A stretch of 64,000 bases of DNA, taken from contig NC_014532.2 of NCBI RefSeq assembly GCF_000196875.2, positions 3,997,826 through 4,061,825 of the forward strand, in the 5' to 3' direction. The stretch's first letter is position 1. Every line of letters starts with the position of its first letter. A program made the position numbers and the translations under genes. This document shows positions 19,705 through 31,282 of this stretch, piece by piece. A model generated the notes under the pieces. It saw only the letters and a list, made by a program, of their open reading frames with translations, made no database searches and was not told the DNA's origin. Source of the DNA: Halomonas elongata DSM 2581. Its GTDB lineage: Bacteria > Pseudomonadota > Gammaproteobacteria > Pseudomonadales > Halomonadaceae.

Positions 19705-19929
19705 ATGTTCATTAAGATTTATAGCTCGCCCGACTGCATGCAATGCCACGCCACCTACCGCGCTCTCGACAAGCAGGGGCTCGACTACACCGTGGTGGAT
19801 ATCAGCGAGGAGCCCGAGGCGGCCGACACCGTTCGCCAGCTCGGTTACCGCCAGCTTCCCGTGGTGGTCGCCGCGGACGAACACTGGTCCGGCTTCCGCC
19901 CGGAGCGCATTCGTCAGCTGGCCAGCTGA
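19705..19929 (+). CDS. nrdH: NrdH glutaredoxin-like protein
   Basis: Seventy-four-residue thioredoxin-fold protein that reduces the class Ib ribonucleotide reductase NrdEF. The redox pair is C11-M-Q-C14 (PDCMQCHAT), and WSGFRPERI near the end is the NrdH signature that distinguishes it from true glutaredoxins. First gene of nrdH-nrdI-nrdE-nrdF; nrdI starts 15 bases after its stop. Confidence 0.95.
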   Translation: MFIKIYSSPDCMQCHATYRALDKQGLDYTVVDISEEPEAADTVRQLGYRQLPVVVAADEHWSGFRPERIRQLAS

Positions 19930-19943
19930 CAACGGAGACGAGC

Positions 19944-20348
19944 GTGAGCGAACTGGTCTATTTCTCGACGCGATCGGGCAACACGCGACGCTTCGTGGAG
20001 AAGCTCGGCTTGCCCGCCCAGCGAATACCGCTGAACCGCAATGAGAAGGCCCTGCGTGTACACCGCCCCTTCGTGCTGGTGGTCCCCACCTATGGTGATG
20101 GCGATCCCCGCACGGCGGTGCCGGGTCCGGTGATCCGCTTTCTCAACGATCCGCACAACCGCGCGCTGATCCGAGGCGTGGTGGCGGGCGGCAATACCAA
20201 CTTCGGCAGCGCTTATGGCCTGGCGGGCCGCGTCATAGCCCACAAGTGCCAGGTGCCGTTGCTGCATCGCTTCGAACTGATGGGAACCCCCGAGGATGTC
20301 GCCAAGGTACGCCAGTGCCTGGCCACGGAGATCGACAATGCTGGATGA
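19944..20348 (+). CDS. nrdI: Flavodoxin-like NrdI
   Basis: FMN protein of 134 aa that supplies the oxidant for assembling the dimanganese-tyrosyl cofactor of NrdF. Seen: the FMN phosphate loop [16 protein letters not shown] near the start, PTYGDGDP, and [17 protein letters not shown]. The GTG at 19944 is preceded by GGAGACG and directly begins the conserved ELVYFS strand. Its end lies 37 bases before the preferred nrdE start. Confidence 0.94.
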   Translation: MSELVYFSTRSGNTRRFVEKLGLPAQRIPLNRNEKALRVHRPFVLVVPTYGDGDPRTAVPGPVIRFLNDPHNRALIRGVVAGGNTNFGSAYGLAGRVIAHKCQVPLLHRFELMGTPEDVAKVRQCLATEIDNAG

Positions 20349-20385
20349 CACCCTGACCCACCCCGACGAGACAGAGGAAACGGCG

Positions 20386-22524
20386 ATGGCCAACGCCGAT
20401 CATGCGGCGCCGAAAGTACTGGACTTTCATGCGCTTAACGCCATGCTCAACCTCTATGACGCTGACGGCCGCCTGCAACTGGATGCCGACAAGGAAGCGG
20501 CACGTCAGTATTTCCTCCAGCACGTCAATCAGAACACGGTGTTCTTCCACACTCTGGAAGAAAAGCTGGATTACCTGGTCGAGGAAGGCTACTACGAGGG
20601 CGAGATCCTCGAGCAGTACGACGCGAGCTTCGTCAAGGCGCTGTTCGATCAGGCCTATGCGCTGAAATTCCGCTTCCAGAGCTTCCTCGGCGCCTTCAAG
20701 TACTACACCAGCTACACCCTCAAGACCTTCGATGGGCGCCGCTATCTGGAGCGCTTCGAGGACCGCGTCTGCATGGTCGCCCTGACCCTGGCCCGTGGCG
20801 ACGAAGCACTGGCCCGGACCCTGGTCGACGAGATTCTGCATGGCCGTTTCCAGCCCGCCACGCCGACCTTCCTCAACTGCGGCAAGCAACAGCGCGGCGA
20901 GCTGGTCTCGTGCTTCCTGCTGCGGATCGAGGACAACATGGAATCGATCGGCCGCGCCATCAACTCGGCACTGCAGCTCTCCAAGCGCGGCGGCGGAGTG
21001 GCCTTTTCGCTCAGCAACATCCGTGAATCCGGCGCACCGATCAAGCGCATCGCCAACCAGTCGTCGGGCGTCATCCCGATCATGAAACTGCTGGAAGACG
21101 CCTTCTCGTACGCCAACCAGTTGGGCGCACGCCAGGGGGCCGGGGCGGTCTACCTCAACGTGCACCATCCCGATATCCTGCGCTTTCTCGACACCAAGCG
21201 CGAGAATGCCGACGAGAAGATCCGCATCAAGACTCTGTCGCTGGGTGTGGTGATTCCCGACATCACCTTCGAACTGGCCAAGCGCAACGAGCCGATGTAC
21301 CTGTTCTCGCCCTATGACGTCGAGCGTGTCTATGGCGTTCCCTTCGGCGACATCAGCGTGACCGAGAAGTATCAGGAAATGGTCGACGATGCGCGCATCC
21401 GCAAGACCAAGACCGACGCCCGGGAACTCTTCCAGACGCTCGCCGAACTGCAGTTCGAATCCGGCTATCCCTACGTGCTGTTCGAGGATACCGCCAACCG
21501 CGACAACCCCATCGCCGGGCGTATCAACATGAGCAACCTCTGCTCGGAAATCCTCCAGGTCAATTCGCCCAGCGAGTACGACGACGACCTGGATTATCGC
21601 CATACCGGCGAGGATATTTCCTGCAACCTGGGTTCGCTCAACATCGCCCGGGTCATGGACTCCCCGGATTTCGGAACCAGCGTCGAGACGGCCGTGCGCG
21701 CCTTGAGCGCGGTATCCGAGATGAGCGACATTCGCTCGGTTCCCTCGATCGCCGAGGCCAATGCCCGCTCCCACGCCATCGGCCTGGGACAGATGAACCT
21801 GCATGGCTTCCTGGCTCGCGAGCACATTCATTACGGTTCCGAAGAAGGGTTGGACTTCACCAACATCTACTTCTACACCATCACCTATCATGCCGTGCGT
21901 GCCTCGAACCGGCTGGCCATCGAGCGTGGCGAGCGCTTCGCCGGCTTCGAGAACTCCGCCTACGCCAGCGGCAGCTATTTCGACAAGTACACCGAAAACG
22001 AATGGCAGCCCCGGACACAGCGGGTCCGCGAGCTGTTCGACAATGCCGGTATCCAGATCCCCACGCGCGAGGACTGGCGCGAGCTCAAGGCCTCGGTGAT
22101 GCAATATGGCCTGTTCAACCGCAACCTGCAGGCGGTACCGCCGACCGGCTCGATTTCCTACATCAATCACGCCACCTCGAGCATTCACCCGGTGGTGTCG
22201 AAGATCGAGATCCGCAAGGAAGGCAAGCTGGGCCGCGTCTACTATCCGGCGCCCTACTTGAACGATGACAACCAGGACTACTATCGCGACGCTTACGAGA
22301 TCGGTCCCGAGAAGATCATCGACACCTATGCCGAAGCCACCCAGCACGTCGACCAGGGCCTGTCGTTGACCCTGTTCTTCCGCGATACCGCCACCACGCG
22401 GGACATCAATCGCGCCCAGATCTATGCCTGGCGCAAGGGCATCAAGACGATCTATTACGTGCGGCTGCGCCAGGCGGCACTGGAGGGAACCGAAGTCGAA
22501 GGGTGTGTGTCCTGCACCCTCTAA
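20386..22524 (+). CDS. nrdE: Class Ib ribonucleotide reductase large subunit NrdE
   Basis: Catalytic subunit reducing ribonucleoside diphosphates, 712 aa. It starts directly with the NrdE domain ([15 protein letters not shown]), lacking the ATP-cone of class Ia enzymes. [22 protein letters not shown], the finger-loop NLCSEI with the active cysteine, [11 protein letters not shown] and the C-terminal redox pair in GCVSCTL are present. ATG 20386 has GAGGAAA upstream; an alternative ATG at 20338 overlaps the nrdI stop region and would add 16 residues. Confidence 0.96.
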   Translation: MANADHAAPKVLDFHALNAMLNLYDADGRLQLDADKEAARQYFLQHVNQNTVFFHTLEEKLDYLVEEGYYEGEILEQYDASFVKALFDQAYALKFRFQSFLGAFKYYTSYTLKTFDGRRYLERFEDRVCMVALTLARGDEALARTLVDEILHGRFQPATPTFLNCGKQQRGELVSCFLLRIEDNMESIGRAINSALQLSKRGGGVAFSLSNIRESGAPIKRIANQSSGVIPIMKLLEDAFSYANQLGARQGAGAVYLNVHHPDILRFLDTKRENADEKIRIKTLSLGVVIPDITFELAKRNEPMYLFSPYDVERVYGVPFGDISVTEKYQEMVDDARIRKTKTDARELFQTLAELQFESGYPYVLFEDTANRDNPIAGRINMSNLCSEILQVNSPSEYDDDLDYRHTGEDISCNLGSLNIARVMDSPDFGTSVETAVRALSAVSEMSDIRSVPSIAEANARSHAIGLGQMNLHGFLAREHIHYGSEEGLDFTNIYFYTITYHAVRASNRLAIERGERFAGFENSAYASGSYFDKYTENEWQPRTQRVRELFDNAGIQIPTREDWRELKASVMQYGLFNRNLQAVPPTGSISYINHATSSIHPVVSKIEIRKEGKLGRVYYPAPYLNDDNQDYYRDAYEIGPEKIIDTYAEATQHVDQGLSLTLFFRDTATTRDINRAQIYAWRKGIKTIYYVRLRQAALEGTEVEGCVSCTL

Positions 22525-22558
22525 GAGAGTATTTCCAGGCTCTCGATAACGGTTGGCG

Positions 22559-22653
22559 CCGGCGACAAGATGGAGCGAGGGTCATCCGCCAGGAATGGCG
22601 GATGTAGCGCCCAGGGATGGGGTTACAGCTCCCTCGCGAAGACTTGTCGCCGG
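22559..22653. repeat. Palindromic intergenic element, copy A
   Basis: A 95-bp two-tier inverted repeat in the nrdE-nrdF gap. Outer arms CCGGCGACAAG (22559) and CTTGTCGCCGG (22643) pair perfectly over 11 bp; after a symmetric 5x5 internal loop, GCGAGGG (22575) pairs with CCCTCGC (22631). Inside is a perfect 9-bp hairpin CATCCGCCA-GGAA-TGGCGGATG (22583-22604), then GTAGCGCCC. The same layout and many of the same bases recur, inverted, at 49035-49119. Confidence 0.75.
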
Positions 22654-22715
22654 TAAGCCGCCTCCTGCAGCAACGGTTTTTTACTTATTTCGGAGCGCCA
22701 CCACGCCCCGCATGA

Positions 22716-23702
<987 letters not shown>

Positions 23703-23733
23703 GCCTAGCCCATTGGCTCCATACCAATGCGAC

Positions 23734-23759
23734 AACGCCGGGGCCCAGGCCCCGGCGTT
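23734..23759 (+). terminator. Terminator hairpin between nrdF and glmS
   Basis: Perfect 10-bp arms AACGCCGGGG / CCCCGGCGTT around a CCCAGG loop, between convergent nrdF and glmS; followed on the plus strand by a short T-containing tail. Confidence 0.75.
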
Positions 23760-23795
23760 ATCTTGTGGATATCCCCAAAGGGCTGCGGCGGATCG

Positions 23796-25628
<1,833 letters not shown>

Positions 25629-25639
25629 GCCGAATCTCC

Positions 25640-27007
25640 TCAGTGGTCCTTGCGCTTGACGGGACGCTGCCAGTCAGCCTTGCTGATCGTCTTCGACCGC
25701 TCGACCGCCAGGGCATTGTCGGCGACATCGCGATCGATGGTGGAACCGGCCCCCACGGTGGCTCCCTTGCCCACGCTGACCGGCGCCACCAGGGCCGTGT
25801 TGGAACCAATGAAGGCCTCGTCGCCGATCTCGGTGCGATGCTTGTTGGCACCATCATAGTTGCAGGTGATGGTGCCCGCGCCCACATTGACGTCCCGCCC
25901 GAGACGCGCGTCACCGACATAGCTCAGGTGATTGATCTTGGACCCTTCGCCGACCTCGGCGTTCTTGGTCTCGACGAAATTGCCGACCTTGGCGCCGACC
26001 GCCAGGCGGGTCCCCGGACGCAGGCGAGCAAAGGGACCGATCTGATTGTGACCGGCCACCACGGCTCCCTCGATGATGCTATGGGGCTCGATGACCGTCT
26101 CGGCGCCGATATGGCTGTCGCGGATCACGCAGTGAGGACCGACGCGCACGCCCTCGCCCAGTTCGACATCGCCCTCGAAGACACAACCGACATCGATCTC
26201 GACATCGTGGCCGCACGTGAGGCTGCCTCTTACATCCAGGCGCGACGGATCGCGCAAGGCCACGCCTTGCGTCATCAACGACTCGGCGATATCGGCCTGC
26301 AGGGTGCGTTCCAGCCGGGCCATCTGGCGACGGTCGTTGACGCCTTCCACCTCGACCGGACGCGACGGCTGGGCGGTGGCGACCTTCACGCCTTCGGCGG
26401 CGGCCATGGCGATGACATCGGTGAGATAATATTCACCCTGGGCATTCTCGGCCGATAGCTGAGGCAGCCAGCGACGCAACTGAGCGGTGGTCATGGCCAT
26501 GATGCCGGTATTGCACTCGCGTACCGCCCGCTGCTGCTCATCGGCGTCCTTCTGCTCGACGATGGCCACCGCCTCGCCGGCCTCGTCACGCAGGATCCGG
26601 CCATAGCCGGTGGGATCTTCCAGGGTCACCGTCAACAGCCCCATGTGATCTTCGTCGACGGGGGCCAGCAGGGCTCTCAGGGTATCCCGCTGGATCAGTG
26701 GAACATCGCCGTAGAGTACCAGCACCTTGCCCTCGCCGAGCCCATCCAGGGACTGGGCCACGGCATGGCCGGTGCCCTTCTGCTCGGCCTGCAGGACGAA
26801 ATTCACCGGATACTCGGCCAGCGCTTCGCGCAACCGTTCGGCACCATGCCCGACCACCACATGGGTCCGCTCGGCCTCGAGGCCCGAGGTGGTATCGAGT
26901 ATATGGCTCACCATCGGCTTGCCGGCCAGCGGATGCAATACCTTGGGCAACGAAGAGCGCATGCGCGTCCCCTTGCCTGCCGCGAGAATCACCACATCGA
27001 GGGTCAT
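25640..27007 (-). CDS. glmU: Bifunctional GlmU
   Basis: N-acetylglucosamine-1-phosphate uridyltransferase and glucosamine-1-phosphate acetyltransferase, 455 aa, making UDP-GlcNAc. The N-terminal half begins [29 protein letters not shown], the nucleotide loop; the C-terminal half is a left-handed beta helix of hexapeptide repeats with [28 protein letters not shown]. Two ATGs are adjacent at 27010 and 27007; the second has the better distance from AAGGAG. Co-transcribed with glmS, which provides its substrate precursor. Confidence 0.97.
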   Translation of the reverse strand: MTLDVVILAAGKGTRMRSSLPKVLHPLAGKPMVSHILDTTSGLEAERTHVVVGHGAERLREALAEYPVNFVLQAEQKGTGHAVAQSLDGLGEGKVLVLYGDVPLIQRDTLRALLAPVDEDHMGLLTVTLEDPTGYGRILRDEAGEAVAIVEQKDADEQQRAVRECNTGIMAMTTAQLRRWLPQLSAENAQGEYYLTDVIAMAAAEGVKVATAQPSRPVEVEGVNDRRQMARLERTLQADIAESLMTQGVALRDPSRLDVRGSLTCGHDVEIDVGCVFEGDVELGEGVRVGPHCVIRDSHIGAETVIEPHSIIEGAVVAGHNQIGPFARLRPGTRLAVGAKVGNFVETKNAEVGEGSKINHLSYVGDARLGRDVNVGAGTITCNYDGANKHRTEIGDEAFIGSNTALVAPVSVGKGATVGAGSTIDRDVADNALAVERSKTISKADWQRPVKRKDH

Positions 27008-27077
27008 CATGACTCCTTGCGCGCTTACTGCTATCAGGTCCGGTTCATCCTAGGCTTTCGCCACATTACTGGCCATT

Positions 27078-28196
27078 TCAGTTCTCTTGCTCGCTACCTT
27101 CATCGGCGGCGACAGGCCCGTTGTCGACGTCCTCTGCCACCTCGATCCCCAGCTTGTCGACCATAGCGCGGCCGAAATATTCCGCGAAGGCGGGACTCGC
27201 CAGACTCTGCCAGCCATCCCCCTGGCGTACCAGCATCAACACCGCCAGGTCGTGGCGACGGGCCAGGGCCATACCCTCCTGCTCACCGAGCACCGTCATG
27301 GCCGTGGCCCAGGCATCGGCCCGGGCGTTGGATGGGTCGACGATCGTCACCGAGGCGAGACGATGCTGGATCGGGCGGCCGGTGCGGGGATCGATGGTAT
27401 GTGAATAGCGGTGTCCGTCGACCTCGAAATAATTGCGGTAGTCGCCCGAGGTGGCCACCGAGATGTCTTCCAGAGGCAGTACATGTTCGGCTTGCGGGCG
27501 GCCATCACGAGGCACTTCGACGCCGATGCGCCAGGGTGCGCTCTCGGCATCGCGATGGCCATCCACCTTGACCTCGCCCCCCAGGTTGACCAGATAGTTC
27601 TCCACGCCCTGATCGGCCAGATAGGCAGCGACCTGATCGGTCGCATAGCCCTTGGCTACACCGGAGAGATCGACGAAGACATCCTTCAGTCGACGCGCGC
27701 GATTCGTCTCGACATCGAGCTCCAGGGTATCCATGCCGACCTCGGCGAGGCGCTGCTCGATGAGGGAATCCTCGGGCACTTCCTCGGGACGCGCCTCGGG
27801 CCCGAAGCTCCACAGATTGACCAGTCCCCCCACGGTCACATCGAAGGCCCCGTCACTGGCCTCGCCGACGGATCGAGCGATATCCAGGACATGGATCAAC
27901 GGCGCGGAAAGTGTCTGCCATTCCCCCACCGGTGCCTTGTTGAAGGCCACCAGCTCGGCATCATCGCGATAGGTCGACATCGAGGCATCCACCGCCTCCA
28001 GCTCGTCGAGGATACCCTGCTCCAGCGCATCCCGGCGCTCGGCGGTAATCGGGTCGGCGATGGTCACCTGATAGAAGGTACCGAAGATATCGCCCTGCAA
28101 GGTGACGGGCGTTTCCAGCTTCTGCTCCGAGCAACCGGCCAGCAAGGTGACCAATAGCAGTAGTAGGAACATGAGGCGATGACTAGGGAGTGACAT
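27078..28196 (-). CDS. FAD:protein FMN transferase, ApbE-family lipoprotein
   Basis: Periplasmic enzyme of 372 aa that links FMN covalently to threonines of target flavoproteins. The signal ends in the lipobox LLAGC, so it is membrane-anchored by lipid. ApbE motifs: MSTYRDDAELVAFN, GLVNLWSFGP, VDLSGVAKGYATDQVAAYL, YLVNLGGEV, ATSGDYRNYF and HTIDPRTGRPI. The tail is acidic. In other bacteria apbE often stands beside nqr or rnf genes; neither is here, so the target is encoded elsewhere. Confidence 0.93.
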   Translation of the reverse strand: MSLPSHRLMFLLLLLVTLLAGCSEQKLETPVTLQGDIFGTFYQVTIADPITAERRDALEQGILDELEAVDASMSTYRDDAELVAFNKAPVGEWQTLSAPLIHVLDIARSVGEASDGAFDVTVGGLVNLWSFGPEARPEEVPEDSLIEQRLAEVGMDTLELDVETNRARRLKDVFVDLSGVAKGYATDQVAAYLADQGVENYLVNLGGEVKVDGHRDAESAPWRIGVEVPRDGRPQAEHVLPLEDISVATSGDYRNYFEVDGHRYSHTIDPRTGRPIQHRLASVTIVDPSNARADAWATAMTVLGEQEGMALARRHDLAVLMLVRQGDGWQSLASPAFAEYFGRAMVDKLGIEVAEDVDNGPVAADEGSEQEN

Positions 28197-28282
28197 GACA
28201 AAACTCCAATTGAAGGGAGACAGCTAGAGAAGACTCTTGCAACCAGGCAAGGGATGAGCTTTCCCGGCGCTCATCTTTTGCT

Positions 28283-29080
28283 TTATCCAAACAGCCAGAT
28301 CAGCGCAATGCCCAGAATGAGGCGATAGACCACGAAGGGCTGCATGCCGATCCGCTTGATGAAGGCCAGGAAAAAATGGATGCACAGGTAGGCACTGATG
28401 CCCGACAGTACGGCGCCAGCGGCCATGGCCATCCAGTCCACGGGTAACGGCGAGCGAATCAGTTCCAGCGATTCCAGCCCACCAGCCAGCACGATCACCG
28501 GAATCGACAGCAGAAAGGAGAAGCGTGCCGCCGCTTCCCGACTCAGCCCCAGCATCAACGCTGCAGTCATGGTAATACCGGAACGCGATGTGCCGGGAAT
28601 CAATGCCAGTACCTGGGCCAGGCCGATCCACAGGGCATCGCGCCAGTTCATCCGATACTCGCTTCGCTTGCCGCGATGACGCCAGTCGACATACCCGAGC
28701 AACAGGCCAAAGACGATCAGACCGCCGGCCAGCACCAGCGGGGCTCTCATGGCGCCTTCGATGACATCCTTGAATGTCAGGCCGAACACGCAGACCGGGA
28801 TCGTCGCCAGCACCACCCACCAGGCCAGGCGGGCATCCTCATCGGTACCGCGTCCTGCCAGGCTGTGGCGCCAACTGGTCGCCATGGTGGCAAGCTCATG
28901 ACGGAAATAAAGCACCACGGCCGTCAGGCTGCCGAGATGCAGCGCCACATCGAACGCCAGCCCCTGATCCGGCCAGTCGGTCAACACCGGCACCAGGATC
29001 AGATGGGCGGAACTGGAAACCGGCAGGAACTCGGTCAATCCCTGGACAATGGAAAGCAGGACGATCTGTAGCCAATCCAT
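28283..29080 (-). CDS. uppP: Undecaprenyl-diphosphatase UppP (BacA)
   Basis: Integral membrane phosphatase that recycles the undecaprenyl carrier of peptidoglycan synthesis; over-production gives bacitracin resistance in E. coli. 265 aa from ATG 29080. Active-site regions VQGLTEFLPVSSSAHLIL and PGTSRSGITMTAALMLGLSREAAARFSFLLSIPV are both intact. It lies between apbE and mgtE on the same strand with gaps of about 86 bases on each side. No convincing ribosome site was seen, but the start matches the conserved N-terminus. Confidence 0.95.
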   Translation of the reverse strand: MDWLQIVLLSIVQGLTEFLPVSSSAHLILVPVLTDWPDQGLAFDVALHLGSLTAVVLYFRHELATMATSWRHSLAGRGTDEDARLAWWVVLATIPVCVFGLTFKDVIEGAMRAPLVLAGGLIVFGLLLGYVDWRHRGKRSEYRMNWRDALWIGLAQVLALIPGTSRSGITMTAALMLGLSREAAARFSFLLSIPVIVLAGGLESLELIRSPLPVDWMAMAAGAVLSGISAYLCIHFFLAFIKRIGMQPFVVYRLILGIALIWLFG

Positions 29081-29166
29081 GGGGTACTCTATATCGCAGT
29101 GGAAAGCGGTGCCCGCAGGCAACCGGATCCCGAGGATACACATCCCGCGTCCATCTGTCCGCTCAC

Positions 29167-30537
29167 TCAACCACTAGACAAGATCAGGGTCGCGAAACTG
29201 AAGTAGATCAACACCCCGGACGCATCGATCAGGGTGGTCACCAGTGGTGCCGACGCTGTCGCCGGATCCCAGCCGAACCGATCGAGCAAAAAGGGCAGGC
29301 ACATGCCGAGCAGGCTACCGAACAGCACGATCGAGATCATGCTCACCGCCACCACCAGGGCTACCGCTTCACCACCACGCATCACCCCGATCGGTGCCAC
29401 CGCCAGGGCCATGGTCAGCCCCAGCGACCCGGCCACCAGCAGCTCGCGACCCAGCAGCTTGCCCCAGTCACGAACCCCGACATCACCGGTGGCCATGCCC
29501 CGCACCATCAGGGTAGCGGCTTGGGCACCAGCATTACCGCCACTGCCGATCAACAGCGGCAGGAAGAACACCAGGGCCACCTGGGCGGCGATGGTTTCCT
29601 CGAAGTGCGCGATGCCGGCCCCCGAAAGCAGGTTGCCGAACACCAGCAGCACCAACCAGGTCACCCGCTTGCGATAGAGGCTGAGCAGGGGAACTCGACT
29701 GACGCCATCCTCGAGCTGTCCGATGGACATCCCCTTGTGGATATCCTCGGTGGCCTCGGACTCGACCACATCCAGGGCGTCATCGTGGGTGACGATGCCG
29801 ACCAACCGACGCTCCTCGTCGACCACCGGCACCGCCAGCAGGTCATAGCGTGCCACGAGCCGAGCGACCTCTTCCTGGGGTGTATCCACGGTGGCATGGA
29901 TGACATCGCGAATCATCAGTTCATCGACCCGGGCCCCGGGACGGGCCACCATCAACTGGCGCAACGACATGGTGCCGGCCGGACGCCCATCGGCGTCGAG
30001 TACATAGAGCTGATAGACCGTCTCGGCATCCGGCGCGGTCTGGCGAACCCGCATCATCGCCCGCGAGACGGTCATGCCCATGGGAATCGCCACATAATCG
30101 GAGGTCATCAGGGCACCGGCGGTGCCCTCCTCGTAACTGGCCAGGCGCATGAGTTCCTCACGCTCCTGATGCGCCATGCGCCGCAGCAGTACTTCGCGAC
30201 GATCCTCGTCGAGCACCTTGAACAGGTCGGTTCGTTCGTCGGCGCCCATGTCCTCGAGTACTGCCTGCAACTTGTCGTTGCGCATGGCGGAGGTGAAGAC
30301 GAGCTGCTCTTCACCATGCAGATAGCCTAGGACACTGGCCTGGCGTTCCAGGGGAAGGCTATCCAGCAAGGCACGCGCACGCAGCTCATCGTCATCCTCG
30401 AGCAGGTCCTGAAGGATCTCGGCGATATCGGCCGAACGCAGTTCGGGCAACTGCGCATTCAGCCGTTCCCGATCATCCACTTCCAGGGACTGGAGCAGTT
30501 CCGCCTTGTATTGCTCGAGAGATTCGTTGAGTGGCAT
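29167..30537 (-). CDS. mgtE: Magnesium transporter MgtE
   Basis: Magnesium channel of 456 aa. Order of domains: N-terminal superhelical MgtE-N (about 20-130), two CBS domains (about 135-255, with TAGALMTSDYVAIP and VDELMIRDVIHATVDTPQ), a connecting helix, and a C-terminal membrane domain of five helices with GSGGNAGAQAATLMVRGMATGDV, the pore signature. ATG 30537 follows GAGGATC. The upstream extension of the frame to 30699 lacks family similarity. Confidence 0.95.
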   Translation of the reverse strand: MPLNESLEQYKAELLQSLEVDDRERLNAQLPELRSADIAEILQDLLEDDDELRARALLDSLPLERQASVLGYLHGEEQLVFTSAMRNDKLQAVLEDMGADERTDLFKVLDEDRREVLLRRMAHQEREELMRLASYEEGTAGALMTSDYVAIPMGMTVSRAMMRVRQTAPDAETVYQLYVLDADGRPAGTMSLRQLMVARPGARVDELMIRDVIHATVDTPQEEVARLVARYDLLAVPVVDEERRLVGIVTHDDALDVVESEATEDIHKGMSIGQLEDGVSRVPLLSLYRKRVTWLVLLVFGNLLSGAGIAHFEETIAAQVALVFFLPLLIGSGGNAGAQAATLMVRGMATGDVGVRDWGKLLGRELLVAGSLGLTMALAVAPIGVMRGGEAVALVVAVSMISIVLFGSLLGMCLPFLLDRFGWDPATASAPLVTTLIDASGVLIYFSFATLILSSG

Positions 30538-30723
30538 GGTCTGATCCTCCCTGTGCCAGAACGCCCCCTGGCTCAACCAGGGGGTGCCATCATCGCACAG
30601 GGCGCGGAAGGCGTCAGCTGTGGTACCACCGGGGGATGAGGCCGGAAAGAGGATCACTGGTATCCTTGACCGACACAGGCGCCCGAAGGGGCCTGGCATC
30701 GACGCAAAGAGGACGACAGGGAC

Positions 30724-31155
30724 ATGGAACGCAGGATTCTCGACACGCTGGCCGAGCTCGGCTTCACCAGCCGATCCCGCCTGAGCGAACTGGTGCGCCG
30801 CGAAGGCATCGACCTGCCGCCGTTCCTGTTACGGGTACTGTCCATCGTGGGCCGGTTTCCGGACCACAATCAGCAGCAGCTGCTGCAGCGGCGCGGCCAC
30901 GACAAGGGTCAGGTGGCGCGCGCCTTCAAGCAGCTGGAGCAGCAGGGACTGATCTACCGCAGCGGCAGCTCCACCCCCCGGCGCATCACCCAGGTAACGT
31001 TGACAGAGGAAGGCCAGCGCCTCTTCTGCCGGCTCGAGGCGGCCCGCAGTGAACTGGCGAGCCAGGCACTATCGGGCTTTGCGCCCCAGGAAGTCCGGAA
31101 GCTCAACACCCTGCTGGAGCGCATGCTGGAGAACGTGGATAACGCCACCGACTGA
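30724..31155 (+). CDS. MarR family transcriptional regulator
   Basis: Dimeric winged-helix repressor, 143 aa. The helix-turn-helix lies at about 45-90 (NQQQLLQRRGHDKGQVARAFKQLEQQGLIYR) followed by the wing TPRRITQVTLTEEG. It precedes an MFS transporter and an HlyD-type adaptor, and a 33-bp palindrome between them is its probable operator. The arrangement resembles emrRAB. Because the palindrome is downstream of this gene, it should control the pump rather than the regulator itself. Confidence 0.9.
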   Translation: MERRILDTLAELGFTSRSRLSELVRREGIDLPPFLLRVLSIVGRFPDHNQQQLLQRRGHDKGQVARAFKQLEQQGLIYRSGSSTPRRITQVTLTEEGQRLFCRLEAARSELASQALSGFAPQEVRKLNTLLERMLENVDNATD

Positions 31156-31198
31156 GCGCACCCGCTCCGGCGACCGATGCACCGCCAGGAACGACTCA

Positions 31199-31237
31199 CC
31201 GGCACAAGTTGACATAGTCAACTCGTGCCGGTAGCGT
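31199..31237 (+). promoter_or_regulatory. Palindromic operator over the efflux-pump promoter
   Basis: Inverted repeat at 31199-31231 with 15-bp arms, CCGGCACAAGTTGAC and GTCAACTCGTGCCGG, around ATA; only one position does not pair. Its centre contains TTGACA (31209), which with a 17-bp spacer and TAGCGT (31232) makes a possible sigma-70 promoter. A repressor bound here would block the -35. The adjacent MarR gene is the obvious candidate. Confidence 0.8.
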
Positions 31238-31282
31238 GTGCGCTCCTTCGCCGCTCCACTCCTCCACCCGCCAGAGTGTTTG

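Noticed and set aside
25629..25640. glmS ribozyme or riboswitch before glmS
   Set aside because: Only 11 bases separate glmU and glmS; there is no room for such a structure.
28253..28275. GATGAGC / GCTCATC hairpin with T-rich tail between apbE and uppP
   Set aside because: The T-rich side is on the plus strand, where no gene is transcribed; on the minus strand no T-run follows.
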